From: Shimazuella kribbensis DSM 45090
Lineage (GTDB): Bacteria > Bacillota > Bacilli > Thermoactinomycetales > Thermoactinomycetaceae
DNA: 64,000 nt
Direction: 5' to 3'
NCBI RefSeq assembly: GCF_000428065.1
Contig: NZ_ATZF01000007.1
Span: 55,417-119,416, forward strand
Translations under genes and position numbers: made by a program
The notes under the pieces: generated by a model
Told to the model about the DNA's origin: nothing
The model's database searches: none
The model's input: the letters and a program-made list of their open reading frames with translations, nothing else
In this document: positions 47,221-56,692 of the stretch, piece by piece
Layout of the letters: each line of letters begins with the position of its first letter
How positions within the stretch are numbered: position 1 is the first letter of the stretch

Positions 47221-47975
47221 TTCTCTATTACAACATATTATTGAAATTTGCATCACTTACTTTTATAGATGATTCAACAATAGCCTTTTGTCATCATTCC
47301 TAGAGAGGGAGAAACATCTTTACGTATGTATCTGTATGGCAATGAAAAAATAGTGAAATTAGATAAACTAGTAGATTCCTCTCCATGGATAGACCTTTTT
47401 TAATGTACTAGGTATGAAAGCTTATAGCGACAGGCGCAATTGGATTTTCAAGCAAATCGTCATCTGACAAAGGAAAATTATTATTTGAATATCTAGTAAA
47501 TGAAATTGAAAAGACTGTACTTGAATTTATCAAAACATAGTGTTGGTTGATTTTAGCAGATTGAACCATCGTATAATTTTTGTATTTATAAAAATCGTAC
47601 GTTTTATATAGTGCATAGAGCTGCCTTTGGCTCTTTTGCTTTTTTATAAAAGGGACTAACATGTTGTTTGTCGTATTCCTCATATCGGGAAAAAATCAGG
47701 AGGGATCATCATTTCATTCATAGTGTGTCTGTAAGGATGAGAGCCTCTATTATTGAGATTCTTTTGTTTTGCTCGAATTTTGACCCCTCTTGACATATTC
47801 ATGTTTAATTCATTTTCAGATTTAGAAAGCCATTCTCACCCTTGAAGTTCGAAAAACGACTATATCTGAATTATCCTAGGTGTTTGATTTTAAGCTCTAG
47901 GCTATATTTTAACTGGAGTTACGAGTTTAACAGAAAGAGCCTCTCTATCTGATCTCTAGATTCTATTCAACTCTA
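47221..47975. other. Gene-free stretch
   Basis: A minus-strand reading of 91 codons (47408-47683) lacks a ribosome site and any family pattern. Nothing else was supported. Confidence 0.4.
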
Positions 47976-49127
47976 TCAAGGTTGTTCAAGTGCAAATGCT
48001 AAGGCTTGTTCCAAATCAGAACGCAGATCATCTACATGTTCAATTCCAACGGATAAACGGAGCAAACGGTCACATACTCCTACTTTTAAGCGAATCTCTT
48101 CTGGTATATCCGCATGTGTTTGTGTGGCTGGATAAGTAATTAAACTTTCTACACCACCTAAGCTTTCTGCAAAAGTAATCAATTCTAATCTATTCAAAAA
48201 CGGCCGAATAAGATTAGCATCAGCTAACCGAAACGAGAGCATACCACCAAAGCCATTGGCTTGTTTCTGATGTATGTCTCTTTCCGTCTCATCTAAAGCC
48301 GGATAAAAAACTTCTCCATTGATCAAAGGATGTTTCCGAAGAAATTCCGCCAATTGCCAAGCATTCTCTTGGTGACGATCCATACGTAAAGCAAGTGTTT
48401 TCATCCCTCTCATCAACAAATAACAATCATGAGGACTCAAACATGCTCCGATAGCATTATGCAAATATTTCACTCGCTCTGATAGTTCATTTCCTTTAGT
48501 TACGACCAAACCAGCTAGTATATCATTGTGACCACCCAAATATTTGGTTGCACTATGAACAACCACATCAACACCCAATTCTAGAGGACGTTGGTAATAT
48601 GGAGTTAGAAATGTATTATCCACAATGGTTAAGATGTCATGTTTTTGAGCTAAATGACAAAGTGCTTGTAAATCTGCTACCCTCATCAATGGATTAGTAG
48701 GTGTCTCAATAAAGAATGCTCGTGTATTTTCTTGAATCGAACCTTCTACCTCTTCTATATTACGCAAATCAACATAAGAAAAGTGTAAACCATAACGACG
48801 AAGGGTCTCCTCAAACAATCGATACGTACCACCATATAAATCAAGGGACACAATCAAGTGATCTCCTTGTGAAAATAATCCCATGACAGTTTGGATTGCT
48901 GCCATTCCAGAACTACAAGCAAAACCTGCATCTCCTCGTTCTAATTTCGCAATACTCTCTTCTAGAACATCTCTGGTAGGATTAGCTGTTCGTGTATAAT
49001 CATAACCTGTACTCACTCCTCCAACATGCTCATAAGCAGTTGCGTAGTAAACTGGAAAATTAATTGCTCCTGTCTTTGATTCTTTCCGAGTACCAATCTG
49101 TGCTAATTCTGTCTCCATTTTTTTCAT
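47976..49127 (-). CDS. metI: Cystathionine gamma-synthase / O-acetylhomoserine thiolyase
   Basis: This 383-residue PLP enzyme belongs to the trans-sulfuration family. Diagnostic segments are YDYTRTANPTRDVLEESIAK (PLP phosphate Tyr/Arg from the partner subunit), FACSSGMAAIQTVMGLF, FIETPTNPLMRVAD, TIVDNTFLTPYYQRPLELG and the PLP Lys in VVHSATKYLGGHNDILAG. It joins O-acetyl- or succinyl-homoserine with cysteine or sulfide in methionine synthesis. A SAM-I riboswitch precedes it, as for Bacillus metI. The usual partner metC does not follow; the next downstream gene on this strand is far away. Confidence 0.92.
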   Translation of the reverse strand: MKKMETELAQIGTRKESKTGAINFPVYYATAYEHVGGVSTGYDYTRTANPTRDVLEESIAKLERGDAGFACSSGMAAIQTVMGLFSQGDHLIVSLDLYGGTYRLFEETLRRYGLHFSYVDLRNIEEVEGSIQENTRAFFIETPTNPLMRVADLQALCHLAQKHDILTIVDNTFLTPYYQRPLELGVDVVVHSATKYLGGHNDILAGLVVTKGNELSERVKYLHNAIGACLSPHDCYLLMRGMKTLALRMDRHQENAWQLAEFLRKHPLINGEVFYPALDETERDIHQKQANGFGGMLSFRLADANLIRPFLNRLELITFAESLGGVESLITYPATQTHADIPEEIRLKVGVCDRLLRLSVGIEHVDDLRSDLEQALAFALEQP

Positions 49128-49157
49128 TCACTCATCCCCTAACTGTTTGATCGCATC

Positions 49158-49320
49158 AAAAAACCTCTTCTCCTAAGAGAAGAGGCTGATAGTAGGCGCA
49201 GCTTCCTCTCTTATCTTTCAGGAATCCTTGTTCCTGCAGGAATTGGCACCTTATTGATAGATAATCAATTGGTTGCCGGGCTTCATCGGGCCAGTCCCTC
49301 CGCCACTCTCGATAAGAGAA
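49158..49320 (-). promoter_or_regulatory. SAM-I riboswitch (S-box) with terminator
   Basis: Read on the minus strand: CTTATCGAGAGTGGCGGAGG, GACTGGCCCGATGAAGCCC, GGCAACC, AAGGTGCCAATTCC, then GAAAGATAAGAGAGG. These are the conserved S-box blocks in order (aptamer 49205-49320). An intrinsic terminator follows (CCTCTTCTC/GAGAAGAGG and a T-run, 49158-49185). High SAM should stop transcription before metI. Confidence 0.95.
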
Positions 49321-49500
49321 ATAATCTTGATATAGAATTGAATTACTTAATTACTCTCATTTTAGCATACATACTATTTTACCATCAAATTAAATGATAG
49401 TATGTATAAATTGACTTTGGATGTTTATTTATGGATTGGTTTAATGGTTTCTGTTGCAAACTTGTTTAATATTCCAACTTTGATTTACTCATATTTTGTG

Positions 49501-49872
49501 TTATTTTTTTGCAGTTACATATATGGACATATGTGTTTCAACAGGTGGTTTAGGTTCAGTAACTCTTACTCGATGCCACCCTCCTTTAGATTTTGCATCA
49601 AGAAAAAAAGATCCTCCATTACAATGAATTTTAGTGCTATCCATTGTAACCCAATTGTTCCCATTAAAGTATTGGAGAAAGCCCGATTGAATATGTTTTT
49701 TTGCATTCGTACAGTGCAAATATACATGAATGGCTTCATCTTTAGGAATTTTGAATGATGATGTATTATAGTATGAAGTATAAGTAACACGTTTATCATG
49801 GACTACCTTTTCAGCTGCCCATGTTTCCCCATAAGATGAAAATAGACAAATCACAGACAAAATCGCCACCAA
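49501..49872 (-). CDS. Small secreted protein, N-terminus clipped at an IS231 junction
   Basis: This frame of up to 123 codons begins VAILSVICLFSSYGETWAAE, a signal peptide without its basic n-region, followed by KRVTYTSYYNTSSFKIPKDE, YFNGNNWVTMDSTKIHCNGG and KSKGGWHRVRVTEPKPP. The frame begins at a TTG at 49872, where the sequence changes to the GGGGTAGAACCC target flank of an IS231-type element. The real start and promoter have probably been cut off. Family unknown; the mature part looks like a beta-sandwich. Confidence 0.55.
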   Translation of the reverse strand: MVAILSVICLFSSYGETWAAEKVVHDKRVTYTSYYNTSSFKIPKDEAIHVYLHCTNAKKHIQSGFLQYFNGNNWVTMDSTKIHCNGGSFFLDAKSKGGWHRVRVTEPKPPVETHMSIYVTAKK

Positions 49873-50005
49873 TAGGGGTAGAACCCCATGTCCATCAAGC
49901 TAAGGGAAATGAATGATGAAATATAAGAATGAGCGTACATGAGCCTTGGGTATCTTGGAAAGGAAGGCACATCAAACAAGCCTTACCTAGGCTTGTTTTT
50001 GAAAA

Positions 50006-51439
50006 TTATGCTACTTTCGAAGTCGAAATGGTATACCCATAGACAACACCCAAAATGTCAAAGACCGTCTTTTTCTTGTATCGATGAGATTTTCGCCCAT
50101 TTTTTCCTAGCAGGTGGAATAGGCGAAGCAGGATCTGTGTATATGCTTGGGTGTTTTCCTGTTGGATAGCTTGATGAAACAATGGGAAATAAGTTTGAAT
50201 CATGTAAAATGCTTTATATTCGCTTAATTCTTGCTGCTTTTTACGTAGCAAAATCTCTCGCATCCGAAACAAAGTAGAGGAACAGAGGAGGATCGCGATG
50301 AGTTGTCCATACAAGTGACACTCTAACCGTTCCTTTTTTACCCCTTTGCATCGATCCATTTGAAAAAACGACTTCCATGTTTTAAACACGATTTCGATCT
50401 GCCAACGCAGAGAATAGAGATCATGAACACACTCCTTGGGAACAATCTCCCAAGCAATGTTGGTGATATAGACATTGATTCCAGTTAGTCGCTTGCTTTT
50501 CTCTGAATACTTCACTCCTTTTTTCTTCTCTTTATAGGCTTGGTCTTTTCGTCTTTTCTGTACTTGAGTTTCCGTCAATCGATACAAAATAACGCGAGCA
50601 GGTAGCTTTTTATCCCTTCCGATGTAAGTGTCTTGGATTTCCACGGTTTCTTCAGGTTGCATGCGGTTCATAATCTCTTCTAGATCCAGCGGGAGATACT
50701 CCGTTTGTTTCTTCAAGGTTCCATCTTGAAAATATGCTGGTTCTGGATTCTTTTGATAGATTCGATTGTTTAACTTTAAACGGGATATATAAAAAGCACC
50801 TCGCTGATCCATCTGATCCAAATCCTCTAACGAAAAGTAACCCAAGTCTCGTATACACAAGTCTCCGGTTCGAAGGGTAGATAAACAGGAAGTACCAAAG
50901 GTTTTGTCATTCTTTTTTCCAGCTCCAACGTCCAAATTTAAAAACTGTCCACTATGTAAGTCATATTCCAATTGGATTTTTACGCCAGCCGTATGACTAC
51001 AGCCTCCTGCGCCTGGATAATGTTCTGCTAAGGAATCTGGAACTTGGAACGTAGTCGAATCGAGGATCCGAATCCGTAGAAAATGATCGCGATAGGCACT
51101 TGGAATGGCACTTGCTGTGTCTAGTTCTGCTTTCAGTAGACGGGCAAAGAGTTCTTGAAGAAAGGTAACTGCATTTTCGTTCAAACGTTGGTTCAGTCCT
51201 TCTGCGCTTATGCTGATTCCTGTTGTAACTTCCAACTCACTGCATAACTGAGTCAGAGATGTGCTGGCTAAGTTGTGACTCAACCAAACACATAAAGTCA
51301 CCAAATCTTGCCCACGATACTTGCTCGTTCGTTTCACAAATTCGGTTGCTCTTGCCAACTGTTCGACTTCCGTAGGAGAAAGATATTTTTGCAATACCTG
51401 TGAAAACAAATGAAGTTCTTCTTGGGTGGATAGATTCAC
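50006..51439 (-). CDS. IS231-type (IS4 family) transposase, full length
   Basis: This 477-residue protein has the length of IS231 transposases. The DDE residues lie in [14 protein letters not shown] (first Asp), [18 protein letters not shown] (second Asp) and [20 protein letters not shown], the Y-(2)-R-(3)-E-(6)-K signature with the Glu. The frame is uninterrupted, so it may be active. It is read toward the element's left end. A hairpin with GCCT/AGGC and TTGTTTTT (49972-50001) ends it and also shields it from outside transcription. Confidence 0.93.
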   Translation of the reverse strand: MNLSTQEELHLFSQVLQKYLSPTEVEQLARATEFVKRTSKYRGQDLVTLCVWLSHNLASTSLTQLCSELEVTTGISISAEGLNQRLNENAVTFLQELFARLLKAELDTASAIPSAYRDHFLRIRILDSTTFQVPDSLAEHYPGAGGCSHTAGVKIQLEYDLHSGQFLNLDVGAGKKNDKTFGTSCLSTLRTGDLCIRDLGYFSLEDLDQMDQRGAFYISRLKLNNRIYQKNPEPAYFQDGTLKKQTEYLPLDLEEIMNRMQPEETVEIQDTYIGRDKKLPARVILYRLTETQVQKRRKDQAYKEKKKGVKYSEKSKRLTGINVYITNIAWEIVPKECVHDLYSLRWQIEIVFKTWKSFFQMDRCKGVKKERLECHLYGQLIAILLCSSTLFRMREILLRKKQQELSEYKAFYMIQTYFPLFHQAIQQENTQAYTQILLRLFHLLGKNGRKSHRYKKKTVFDILGVVYGYTISTSKVA

Positions 51440-51569
51440 AAAAACACGCCATCCTTTCCTTTTTCAATCCTTAAAGAAAGAATAGCGCGTGTTTTTTTTG
51501 TTTTGAAGAAATTTAAAATTGTGTGGCGCGCCTTCTGAATCTATGTTCAGATGACGCGCCCACATCACT

Positions 51570-51938
51570 TTACAGCGATCGGAGGAAGTCCTCAACGCTC
51601 GTGTGCGACGCAGGAAGGAAAGAATTCTCCGGATTATCCGGAAAGATCCTGGCCACCGCTCCTTGGCCCACGAGTTCCACAGGGAACGCATGAGCGTTGC
51701 TGGCGCAGTCGACGAAGGTAGTACCTACATCGGCCTTGGGCTCCACATCCACATTCAGATTGGGCCCCTCGATCTGAAGCCGATTGATTTCGAGTACACT
51801 GATCCGTGGGTCTGTATCCTTCCGATTGATCGGGAGAACCTGCCCCTCGATGGTCACAGTGGTGGTTTCACCGTACTTGACGACCAGCCTCCTGTCATCG
51901 ATGTAGGTCACGTTGAGGTGCGTCAACTGCTGATCCAC
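51570..51938 (-). CDS. GC-rich passenger ORF inside the IS231-type element
   Basis: This 122-residue protein of unknown family reads MDQQLTHLNVTYIDDRRLVV, IEGQVLPINRKDTDPRISVL, GPNLNVDVEPKADVGTTFVD and FPDNPENSFLPASHTSVEDF. 37 of 60 bases are G or C at 51661-51720 against 22 of 60 at 53101-53160. An imperfect GGCGCG/CGCGCC hairpin (51524-51559) follows its stop and may end transcription. It looks like a foreign, possibly phage-derived gene carried by the IS. No strong ribosome site was seen. Confidence 0.55.
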   Translation of the reverse strand: MDQQLTHLNVTYIDDRRLVVKYGETTTVTIEGQVLPINRKDTDPRISVLEINRLQIEGPNLNVDVEPKADVGTTFVDCASNAHAFPVELVGQGAVARIFPDNPENSFLPASHTSVEDFLRSL

Positions 51939-52334
51939 GATGGTTCCCCTTCCAGGTGAGTGATGTGTTGGCTGTTACAGTAATTCAATATTACCATATA
52001 AATCTAATAACTCACAGGCGGTTTAACATACCCTTGGAGTAAAGGGAGTTTTTCAGCTTGTTCCCCTTTCTCGGTGGGATGTGCAAAAACACCACAAATC
52101 TTACAGAAAGAATAGCGTGTTTTTTCGTTTTGGGGACTATTTTGTTTTTAGCTTGATGGGCATGGGGTTCTGCCCTTATATGGATGTTTATGATAAAAGT
52201 AGTAATAACTTGATTCATTAAAACTGAAACTTTACTCGCTTCATAATTTTTTTTTACTTATGATACAATCATTTAAGGAAATTATACTTGGTTAAAATCA
52301 TAATTAGACAAACATACGAGAGGTGAGACCATCT

Positions 52335-53066
52335 ATGAACAAAATCGTATCCATCTTCATTTCATTTGTGCTTATTTTCCTACTTACAGCCTGCTCTGCT
52401 CTTTCGTCTCCTCCGAAAGACAAACCAACCTCTTCAAAACAAACAAAGGAATTACCAAAGAAGCGTAGTGATGAGGCGACTATTCAACAGTTAAAAAGTG
52501 TATCCAGTTTCGTATTTCAAACTGCATCTAAAATTCAGCATAAGTATGACGCTTTACAGGCTAGATACTCTGCCGAAGGAACCAAAATCCAATCCGTTTT
52601 AGAAGATGCGGCGGTAGGAAAGCGAGTAAGTTCAGCAAGACTAGGAGAGTTTAACACGACGTTTGCGTAATGGAAAACCTCATATACGGAGTTAATTCAT
52701 TTAGAAGAAGAATTATCCACATATAATCAACAAGGGATCGCATTAGCGAATCAATTAATCAATGATAAAAATAAAAAATTATCCCTTCAATTTTATCGGA
52801 ATTTAGCGAAGCATTCGGATGCATGGAACAAGTATTTATCTACTATGATCGATTACGCTACTATTTTGCAGAATGTTGCTAATGAATATCCTAAAACAAG
52901 TAAGGATATATCTTCTGATCCAAGAGTAATCGCAATAGGAAGTAAAGTGAATGAGACATTAATGACAGTGAATGAGGTAGAACAACCACTGAAAGATGCC
53001 TATGAGCCATTTGTGAAACAGGTTTTAGGAAACTCATTCGCAAATGGAGAATCTCCGATTTTTTAG
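52335..53066 (+). pseudogene. Lipoprotein gene split by an in-frame TAA
   Basis: An ATG at 52335 behind AGAGGTGA gives NKIVSIFISFVLIFLLTAC, a signal with lipobox LTAC (lipid on the Cys). The frame runs to TTFA, then TAA at 52668-52670, and continues in the same frame as WKTSYTELIHLEEELSTYNQ to NSFANGESPIF (53066). The full product would be about 243 residues, mostly helical (QHKYDALQARYSAEGTKIQS). Only the stop breaks it. It may be a pseudogene or a sequence error. Family not recognised. Confidence 0.7.
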
Positions 53067-53108
53067 CAGCAATCGCATTACAATATTGCTATAGATAGAG
53101 GGCGTACA

Positions 53109-53870
53109 ATGAAACAAAAAGAATATGCATTGGTCAAACAAATTTCGATGGAGGATCATGTTTATCAGCAAGAATCAGTCGCTTCCCTCTTTGATCATAT
53201 GTCTAAAACTTATGGTATTGCCAACTACATGTGTTCATTTGGGTTTATTGAGCGATGGAGACATGCATGTATTCAGTATCTTCCTACAAAATCGTTGCAG
53301 GGACATGGAGTCGATTTGATGAGTGGGGGTGGAGAGCTTTGGGATTCGATTGCGAAGAAAATGACGGACCAAGGTTCGTTAACTGCTATTGATCTGAGCA
53401 ATGAAATGAATCAAAAAGCGATCCAAAACAAACAAAAGCATAAATTTCCCATACAACTTCTAGACGAAGATGTGTTAAACCCTCAACTAATAAAACCAAA
53501 TTCTCTTGAGTTTATTGTTAGTTCATTTGGGTTGAAAACGTTTTCTATTGACCAGCAGCAACAACTAGCAAGTAATATCAATAGGTGGTTAAAACCAGGT
53601 GGATCATTTTCTTTTATCGAAATGACTACTCCTACTTCTCGTCTATTAAAGTTTTTATATATGTTTTATCTTCGATATGTTATCTCGTTTGGTGGATGGT
53701 TATTTACGGGAGATAAGAGTAGCTACAGTATGCTAGGCAAATATATTTTGCTCTTTGGTCAAGGAGATCATTTTTTGCAAGCCTTACAAAAAGAAGGGCT
53801 TGTATTAACGAAACATCGTTTATTTTTTGGCTGTGCTACTTGTTATTCTGGGTATAAAAAGGATTTATAG
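53109..53870 (+). CDS. Class I SAM-dependent methyltransferase (UbiE-like)
   Basis: This 253-residue protein contains VASLFDHMSKTYGIANYMCS, the SAM motif VDLMSGGGELWDSIAKKM (GGGE instead of the usual GTG), LTAIDLSNEMNQKA, EFIVSSFGLKTF and WLKPGGSFSFIEMTTP. It resembles menaquinone/ubiquinone methyltransferases but the substrate is unknown. GAGGGCGTACA precedes the ATG. It lies 42 bases after the broken lipoprotein gene. Confidence 0.87.
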   Translation: MKQKEYALVKQISMEDHVYQQESVASLFDHMSKTYGIANYMCSFGFIERWRHACIQYLPTKSLQGHGVDLMSGGGELWDSIAKKMTDQGSLTAIDLSNEMNQKAIQNKQKHKFPIQLLDEDVLNPQLIKPNSLEFIVSSFGLKTFSIDQQQQLASNINRWLKPGGSFSFIEMTTPTSRLLKFLYMFYLRYVISFGGWLFTGDKSSYSMLGKYILLFGQGDHFLQALQKEGLVLTKHRLFFGCATCYSGYKKDL

Positions 53871-53940
53871 GCATTTATTTTTTGTTATCATCTTAATGTT
53901 CGATATTTTAATGATAGAGTTGATTATGGGAGTGGTGAAA

Positions 53941-54160
53941 TGAAACGAGAGCAAATACTAGGTGGGTTATATGGATTGTTGATAGGAGATGCGGTTAGGG
54001 GTTCCCTATGAATTTCATCCAGCTAATCAGTTGCCACCTAGCGAACAACTAGAGATGATTTCACCCCAAGGTTTTAGTCGAGCTCATGCTTCGGTGCTTC
54101 TAGGAACTTGGTCAGATGATGGAGTACAGGCATTGTGTTTATTGGATTCATTGGTTTAGT
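53941..54160 (+). pseudogene. ADP-ribosylglycohydrolase, N-terminal fragment
   Basis: An ATG behind GGGAGTGGTGAA gives KREQILGGLYGLLIGDAV. One extra base shifts the frame, after which GVPYEFHPANQLPPSEQLEM and GTWSDDGVQALCLLDSLV follow. GLLIGDAxGVPYEF and WSDDGxQALCLLDSL carry the metal-binding Asp residues of DraG-like hydrolases, which remove ADP-ribose from proteins or DNA. The gene ends abruptly at the 132-bp IS231 derivative (flank from 54168). Confidence 0.75.
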
Positions 54161-54178
54161 GTAAGAGGGGTACGGCTA

Positions 54179-54310
54179 CATAGCCATCAAACTAAGCAGT
54201 TGCCAAATCTAAATATAAAGAATGAGTACTTTTTCTGAGGATGTTCAGGAAGAAGCGGGCTCATTTTTTTGTTTTGGGGGGTATTCATGTTTCTTAGCTT
54301 GATGGGTATG
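54179..54310. mobile_element. 132-bp IS231-derived mini-element (MIC/MITE-like)
   Basis: It starts CATAGCCATCAAACTAAG and ends CTTAGCTTGATGGGTATG, the two termini of the IS231-type elements in this window, with only about 95 bases between them and no gene. Flanks are GGGTACGGCTA (left) and GGGTAGAACCA (right), similar but not identical. It interrupts an ADP-ribosylglycohydrolase gene on its left and a dispersed repeat on its right. It could be moved by the intact transposase at 50006. Confidence 0.72.
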
Positions 54311-54418
54311 GGGTAGAACCAGCAAACGAACGACGAACCCTAATTTGACCAATAAATGGAAAACGACTTGATTCCTAAAAGTCCCAGTGACAGGGTTCCT
54401 ACCATAGACCGCAAAGTA
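54311..54418. repeat. Dispersed boundary repeat, long copy
   Basis: It begins GGGTAGAACCAGCAAACG, continues AACGACGAACCCTAATTTGA and AATAAATGGAAA, and ends AGTGACAGGGTTCCTACC, ATAGACCGCAAAGT. The first part recurs at 56505 (same strand) and 63821 (opposite strand), the last part at 55075, 59991 and 60848. The inner GGTAGAACC and GGTTCCTACC can pair with one bulged base. Confidence 0.75.
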
Positions 54419-54517
54419 TAATTGTATTTATCTATTTCTCTTAAAGTTATAACATGAAGTAAAGCCAGATTTCGTAGCAATGGGTCTGCCTTGAAAAAGG
54501 CTTTGCTTCTTCTCAAA

Positions 54518-54865
54518 TTAAAGATCACCAACAATATTTATAATATTTCCTTCTGAATCAACAAATGAAGCAAAAACCATCCCAATTTCAGGTATTTCAG
54601 TTCTTTCTTTTACTATTTCTCCTCCAGATTTCCTTATTTTTCCCATCATGTGATTTACATTATCAACTCTTATCACGAGTCTTGGGTGTTGCATCCCCTC
54701 GTTGCGTTCAGCGATTTCTCCGTTTATAGCACCCAACAATGTTTTGTTTACGTACATTTCTTCTGGGCTCCAGCCAAAAACCTGGTGATAAAAGTTCCAT
54801 GCTCGCTCCATATCTTCTGCGGGTAGTTGAAACCAAGTTACCTTGTTAACAGGAATATTATTCAT
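54518..54865 (-). CDS. VOC-family (glyoxalase-like) protein
   Basis: This 115-residue protein contains NKVTWFQLPAEDMERAWNFY, QVFGWSPEEM, LVIRVDNVNHMMGKIRKSGG and GMVFASFVDSEGNIINIVGD, the two beta-alpha-beta-beta-beta units of vicinal oxygen chelate proteins. Metal residues are incomplete, so it may be a binding or resistance-type member. ATG at 54865 has GGAGGAGAAG upstream. It lies between two copies of the boundary repeat (54311-54418 and 55075-55105). Confidence 0.88.
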   Translation of the reverse strand: MNNIPVNKVTWFQLPAEDMERAWNFYHQVFGWSPEEMYVNKTLLGAINGEIAERNEGMQHPRLVIRVDNVNHMMGKIRKSGGEIVKERTEIPEIGMVFASFVDSEGNIINIVGDL

Positions 54866-55074
54866 ATTGACTTCTCCTCCATTCAATCAATGGCTTACTG
54901 TATTATTATAAAAGATCAACACTGACAAAGTATGTCAGTATAAAAATCAACTTTTCTATATTTAGAATAAAGTTCGATTTGGGGCACAATGTTCTAGTAA
55001 CTCATTCAGACTCCCAATCCAAATAACTATTTCGATCTAATTGATTTCTTATAAAGAAAATTCTACTTTGCGGT

Positions 55075-55105
55075 CTATCGCAGGAACCCTGTCACTACGC
55101 CTTGT
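55075..55105. repeat. Dispersed boundary repeat, short copy
   Basis: ACTTTGCGGTCTATCGCAGG then AACCCTGTCACTA matches the repeats at 59991 and 60848 with few changes. A minus-strand frame (about 55049-55195, NLMQMMRLVLEKVQDMNERI) reads through it and may be the tail of a small coiled-coil protein. Confidence 0.65.
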
Positions 55106-55226
55106 TGGCAGTTGTTTTATGCTTTCGTCTATACCATCAATACGCTCATTCATATCTTGTACTTTTTCTAATACAAGTCGCATCATCTGCATTAAATTAT
55201 CTGTTTGAAATAGAAAATTGAGAACA

Positions 55227-55520
55227 ATGAATAACGAAAAAACATTATTTTGCCAAAAATGTTCAGCTGGGTATATAACGATTGAGAAAGTCAAATTTAA
55301 GGATGTCATTTGGTTTGGAGTATACTTTGGACTTACTATTATCTTGATAGGTTCTTTATTAGCTCTATTATCTACCTGGATGAACTGGGAAAAAATATTA
55401 AATGGAAGTATTACTGGTATCCGTGTTGGGGTACTAGGTTTATTTTTATTCCCCTTCTTATTTTGGTTCTCTTTTAGAAATAAAACTGCTTATTTATGTA
55501 ATAACTGTCAACATAAATAG
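55227..55520 (+). CDS. Zinc-ribbon membrane protein
   Basis: This 97-residue protein begins MNNEKTLFCQKCSAGYITIE and ends NKTAYLCNNCQHK, so two CxxC pairs at the ends could bind one zinc. Between them are two membrane helices (VIWFGVYFGLTIILIGSLLA and VGVLGLFLFPFLFWFSF). GAGAACA precedes the ATG. The family is not recognised. It is a complete gene within the repeat-bounded region. Confidence 0.65.
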   Translation: MNNEKTLFCQKCSAGYITIEKVKFKDVIWFGVYFGLTIILIGSLLALLSTWMNWEKILNGSITGIRVGVLGLFLFPFLFWFSFRNKTAYLCNNCQHK

Positions 55521-55555
55521 ATAAGCAAATAAGAAGAGAAAAATTCATACTATGC

Positions 55556-55640
55556 TCAGAAACGGCAACCAAACGACAAACCTTAATTGGGGTATGTGAA
55601 CGATTCCGGGAATGAGGGATTATTGGAAAATATATCCAAC
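55556..55640. repeat. Diverged boundary repeat
   Basis: CAGAAACGGCAACCAAACGA then CAAACCTTAATTGGGG resembles the start of the repeat at 54311. GGTATGTGAACGATTCCGGG (55595) resembles GGTACGTGAACGATTCGTAC at 62959. Confidence 0.45.
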
Positions 55641-55743
55641 ATAAAGAATGAATGATGGTTCCGATTTAGGACACCATATAGGGGTTGCACATATCTCCCT
55701 GCACCCCCTTATCGGAAACTGACAATTGGAGGGCGTTATTGAA

Positions 55744-56300
55744 ATGGCTAAACTGATCTACGCTGCTAACATATCTTTGGACGGGTACATAGAGGACGAG
55801 CGCAGCAATATCGAGTGGACGATTTCCGATGACGAAACGTATGCGTTTTGGACTGACTTTCAGCTGACGATTGGCACCTACCTATACGGGTGTCGAATGT
55901 ACGAGTCTATGGTGTACTGGGAGACGGCGAACGCTAACGGCGACCAATCGGAGGTAATGCGGGAATTTGCGCAGATCTGGCGAGCGGCTGAGAAGATCGT
56001 GTATTCCCGGACGCTTCAATCGGTGTCAAGCGCCAAGACTAGGATCGAGCGCGAATTCGATCCTGATGCGATTCGGAGGCTAAAGGAATCTTCAGGAGCT
56101 GACATTACGATTGGCGGCCCCGAGCTTGCTGGGCGGGCGATGAGCGCGGATTTGATCGACGAATGTCATCTACTCTTAATCCTATCGTCTTGGGTGGAGG
56201 TAAGCGAGCATTGCCGGACAACCTCCGCATGCGGCTCGAGCTGCTCGGTGAGCGCCGCTTCCAAAGCGGCGTTGTTCATCTCCACTACCGCGTGATCGTC
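55744..56300 (+). pseudogene. RibD-like dihydrofolate reductase family gene, frameshifted end
   Basis: ATG at 55744 behind GGAGGGCG gives AKLIYAANISLDGYIEDERS, the family start. WTDFQLTIGTYLYGCRMYES, IVYSRTLQSV, SGADITIGGPELAGRAMSAD and LIDECHL follow. Then one base is gained or lost; the next frame gives the expected NPIVLGGGKRALPDNLRMRL and ELLGERRFQSGVVHLHYRV. The protein is like YwjB/YyaP. It is GC-rich relative to its neighbours and lies in the repeat-bounded region. Confidence 0.78.
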
Positions 56301-56439
56301 TGACCGCGACGCTAGAGTGAAATTAATCTCCTCCACATCAAAACGTACGTGGGCTTTCCCACATAGCTTTCCGATGTCCATCATTCATGTGCATGCTGTC
56401 AGAAAAAAATAAAGTGTTAGACTAATAGGGGTACGGCCA

Positions 56440-56504
56440 CATAGCCATCAAGTTTTTAAAAAAATAATCCCCCAAAACGAAAAAACACGCTATTCTTTCT
56501 TTAA
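56440..56504. mobile_element. Solo IS231 terminus
   Basis: CATAGCCATCAAG followed by the complement of the transposase-proximal end (CCCCCAAAACG, ACACGCTATTCTTTCTTTAA) is the last 65 bases of an IS231-type element. The rest is gone, and sequence continues directly into a boundary repeat at GGGTAGAACC. Its outer flank GGGTACGGCCA is nearly the same as that of the 132-bp element. Confidence 0.65.
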
Positions 56505-56580
56505 TGGGTAGAACCAGCAAACGAACGATGAACCTTAATTTTATCAATAAATGGAAAACAACTTGATTCCTAAAAGGACA
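56505..56580. repeat. Dispersed boundary repeat, copy of 54311
   Basis: Starting GGGTAGAACCAGCAAACG and ending AACTTGATTCCTAAAAGG, it matches 54311-54385 along its whole length with a handful of base changes. Confidence 0.75.
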
Positions 56581-56692
56581 GCTCAAGTCGTTTTGTTATA
56601 TGTGAATGAAAGAACTTTATAATTTAGACTCCACTCTAAGAAAGGAGCGAGGTAGGTACCTCCTTCTCCCGTGGGAAGAAGCCAGAGACATG

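Larger units (their letters stand above)
49887..52165 (-). mobile_element. IS231-type element, 2.3 kb, carrying a GC-rich passenger region
   Basis: The left end is CATGTCCATCAAGCTAAG and the right end, inverted, is CTTGATGGGCATG. Each is bounded by an IS231-like target of form GGGN5CCC (GGGTAGAACCC at 49876-49886, GGGTTCTGCCC at 52166-52176). The element is about 660 bp longer than the copy at 57063. The extra DNA (about 51500-52105) lies between the transposase start and the terminus and is flanked by two copies of AAGAATAGCG (51478 and 52109). The flanks are not direct repeats. Transport-type IS231 with passengers are known in the Bacillus cereus group. Confidence 0.75.

Noticed and set aside
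47408..47683. 91-codon minus-strand frame.
   Set aside because: No ribosome site, no family pattern, AT-rich composition typical of chance frames.
49402..49758. 118-codon plus-strand frame.
   Set aside because: It is antisense to the secreted-protein gene, which has a signal peptide and a coherent sequence.
54340..54534. 64-codon minus-strand frame near the VOC gene.
   Set aside because: It reads through the dispersed repeat and overlaps the VOC gene end; no support for expression.
56166..56384. 72-codon minus-strand frame opposite the reductase gene.
   Set aside because: Mostly antisense to the coding part of the RibD-like gene; GC-rich DNA gives long chance frames.
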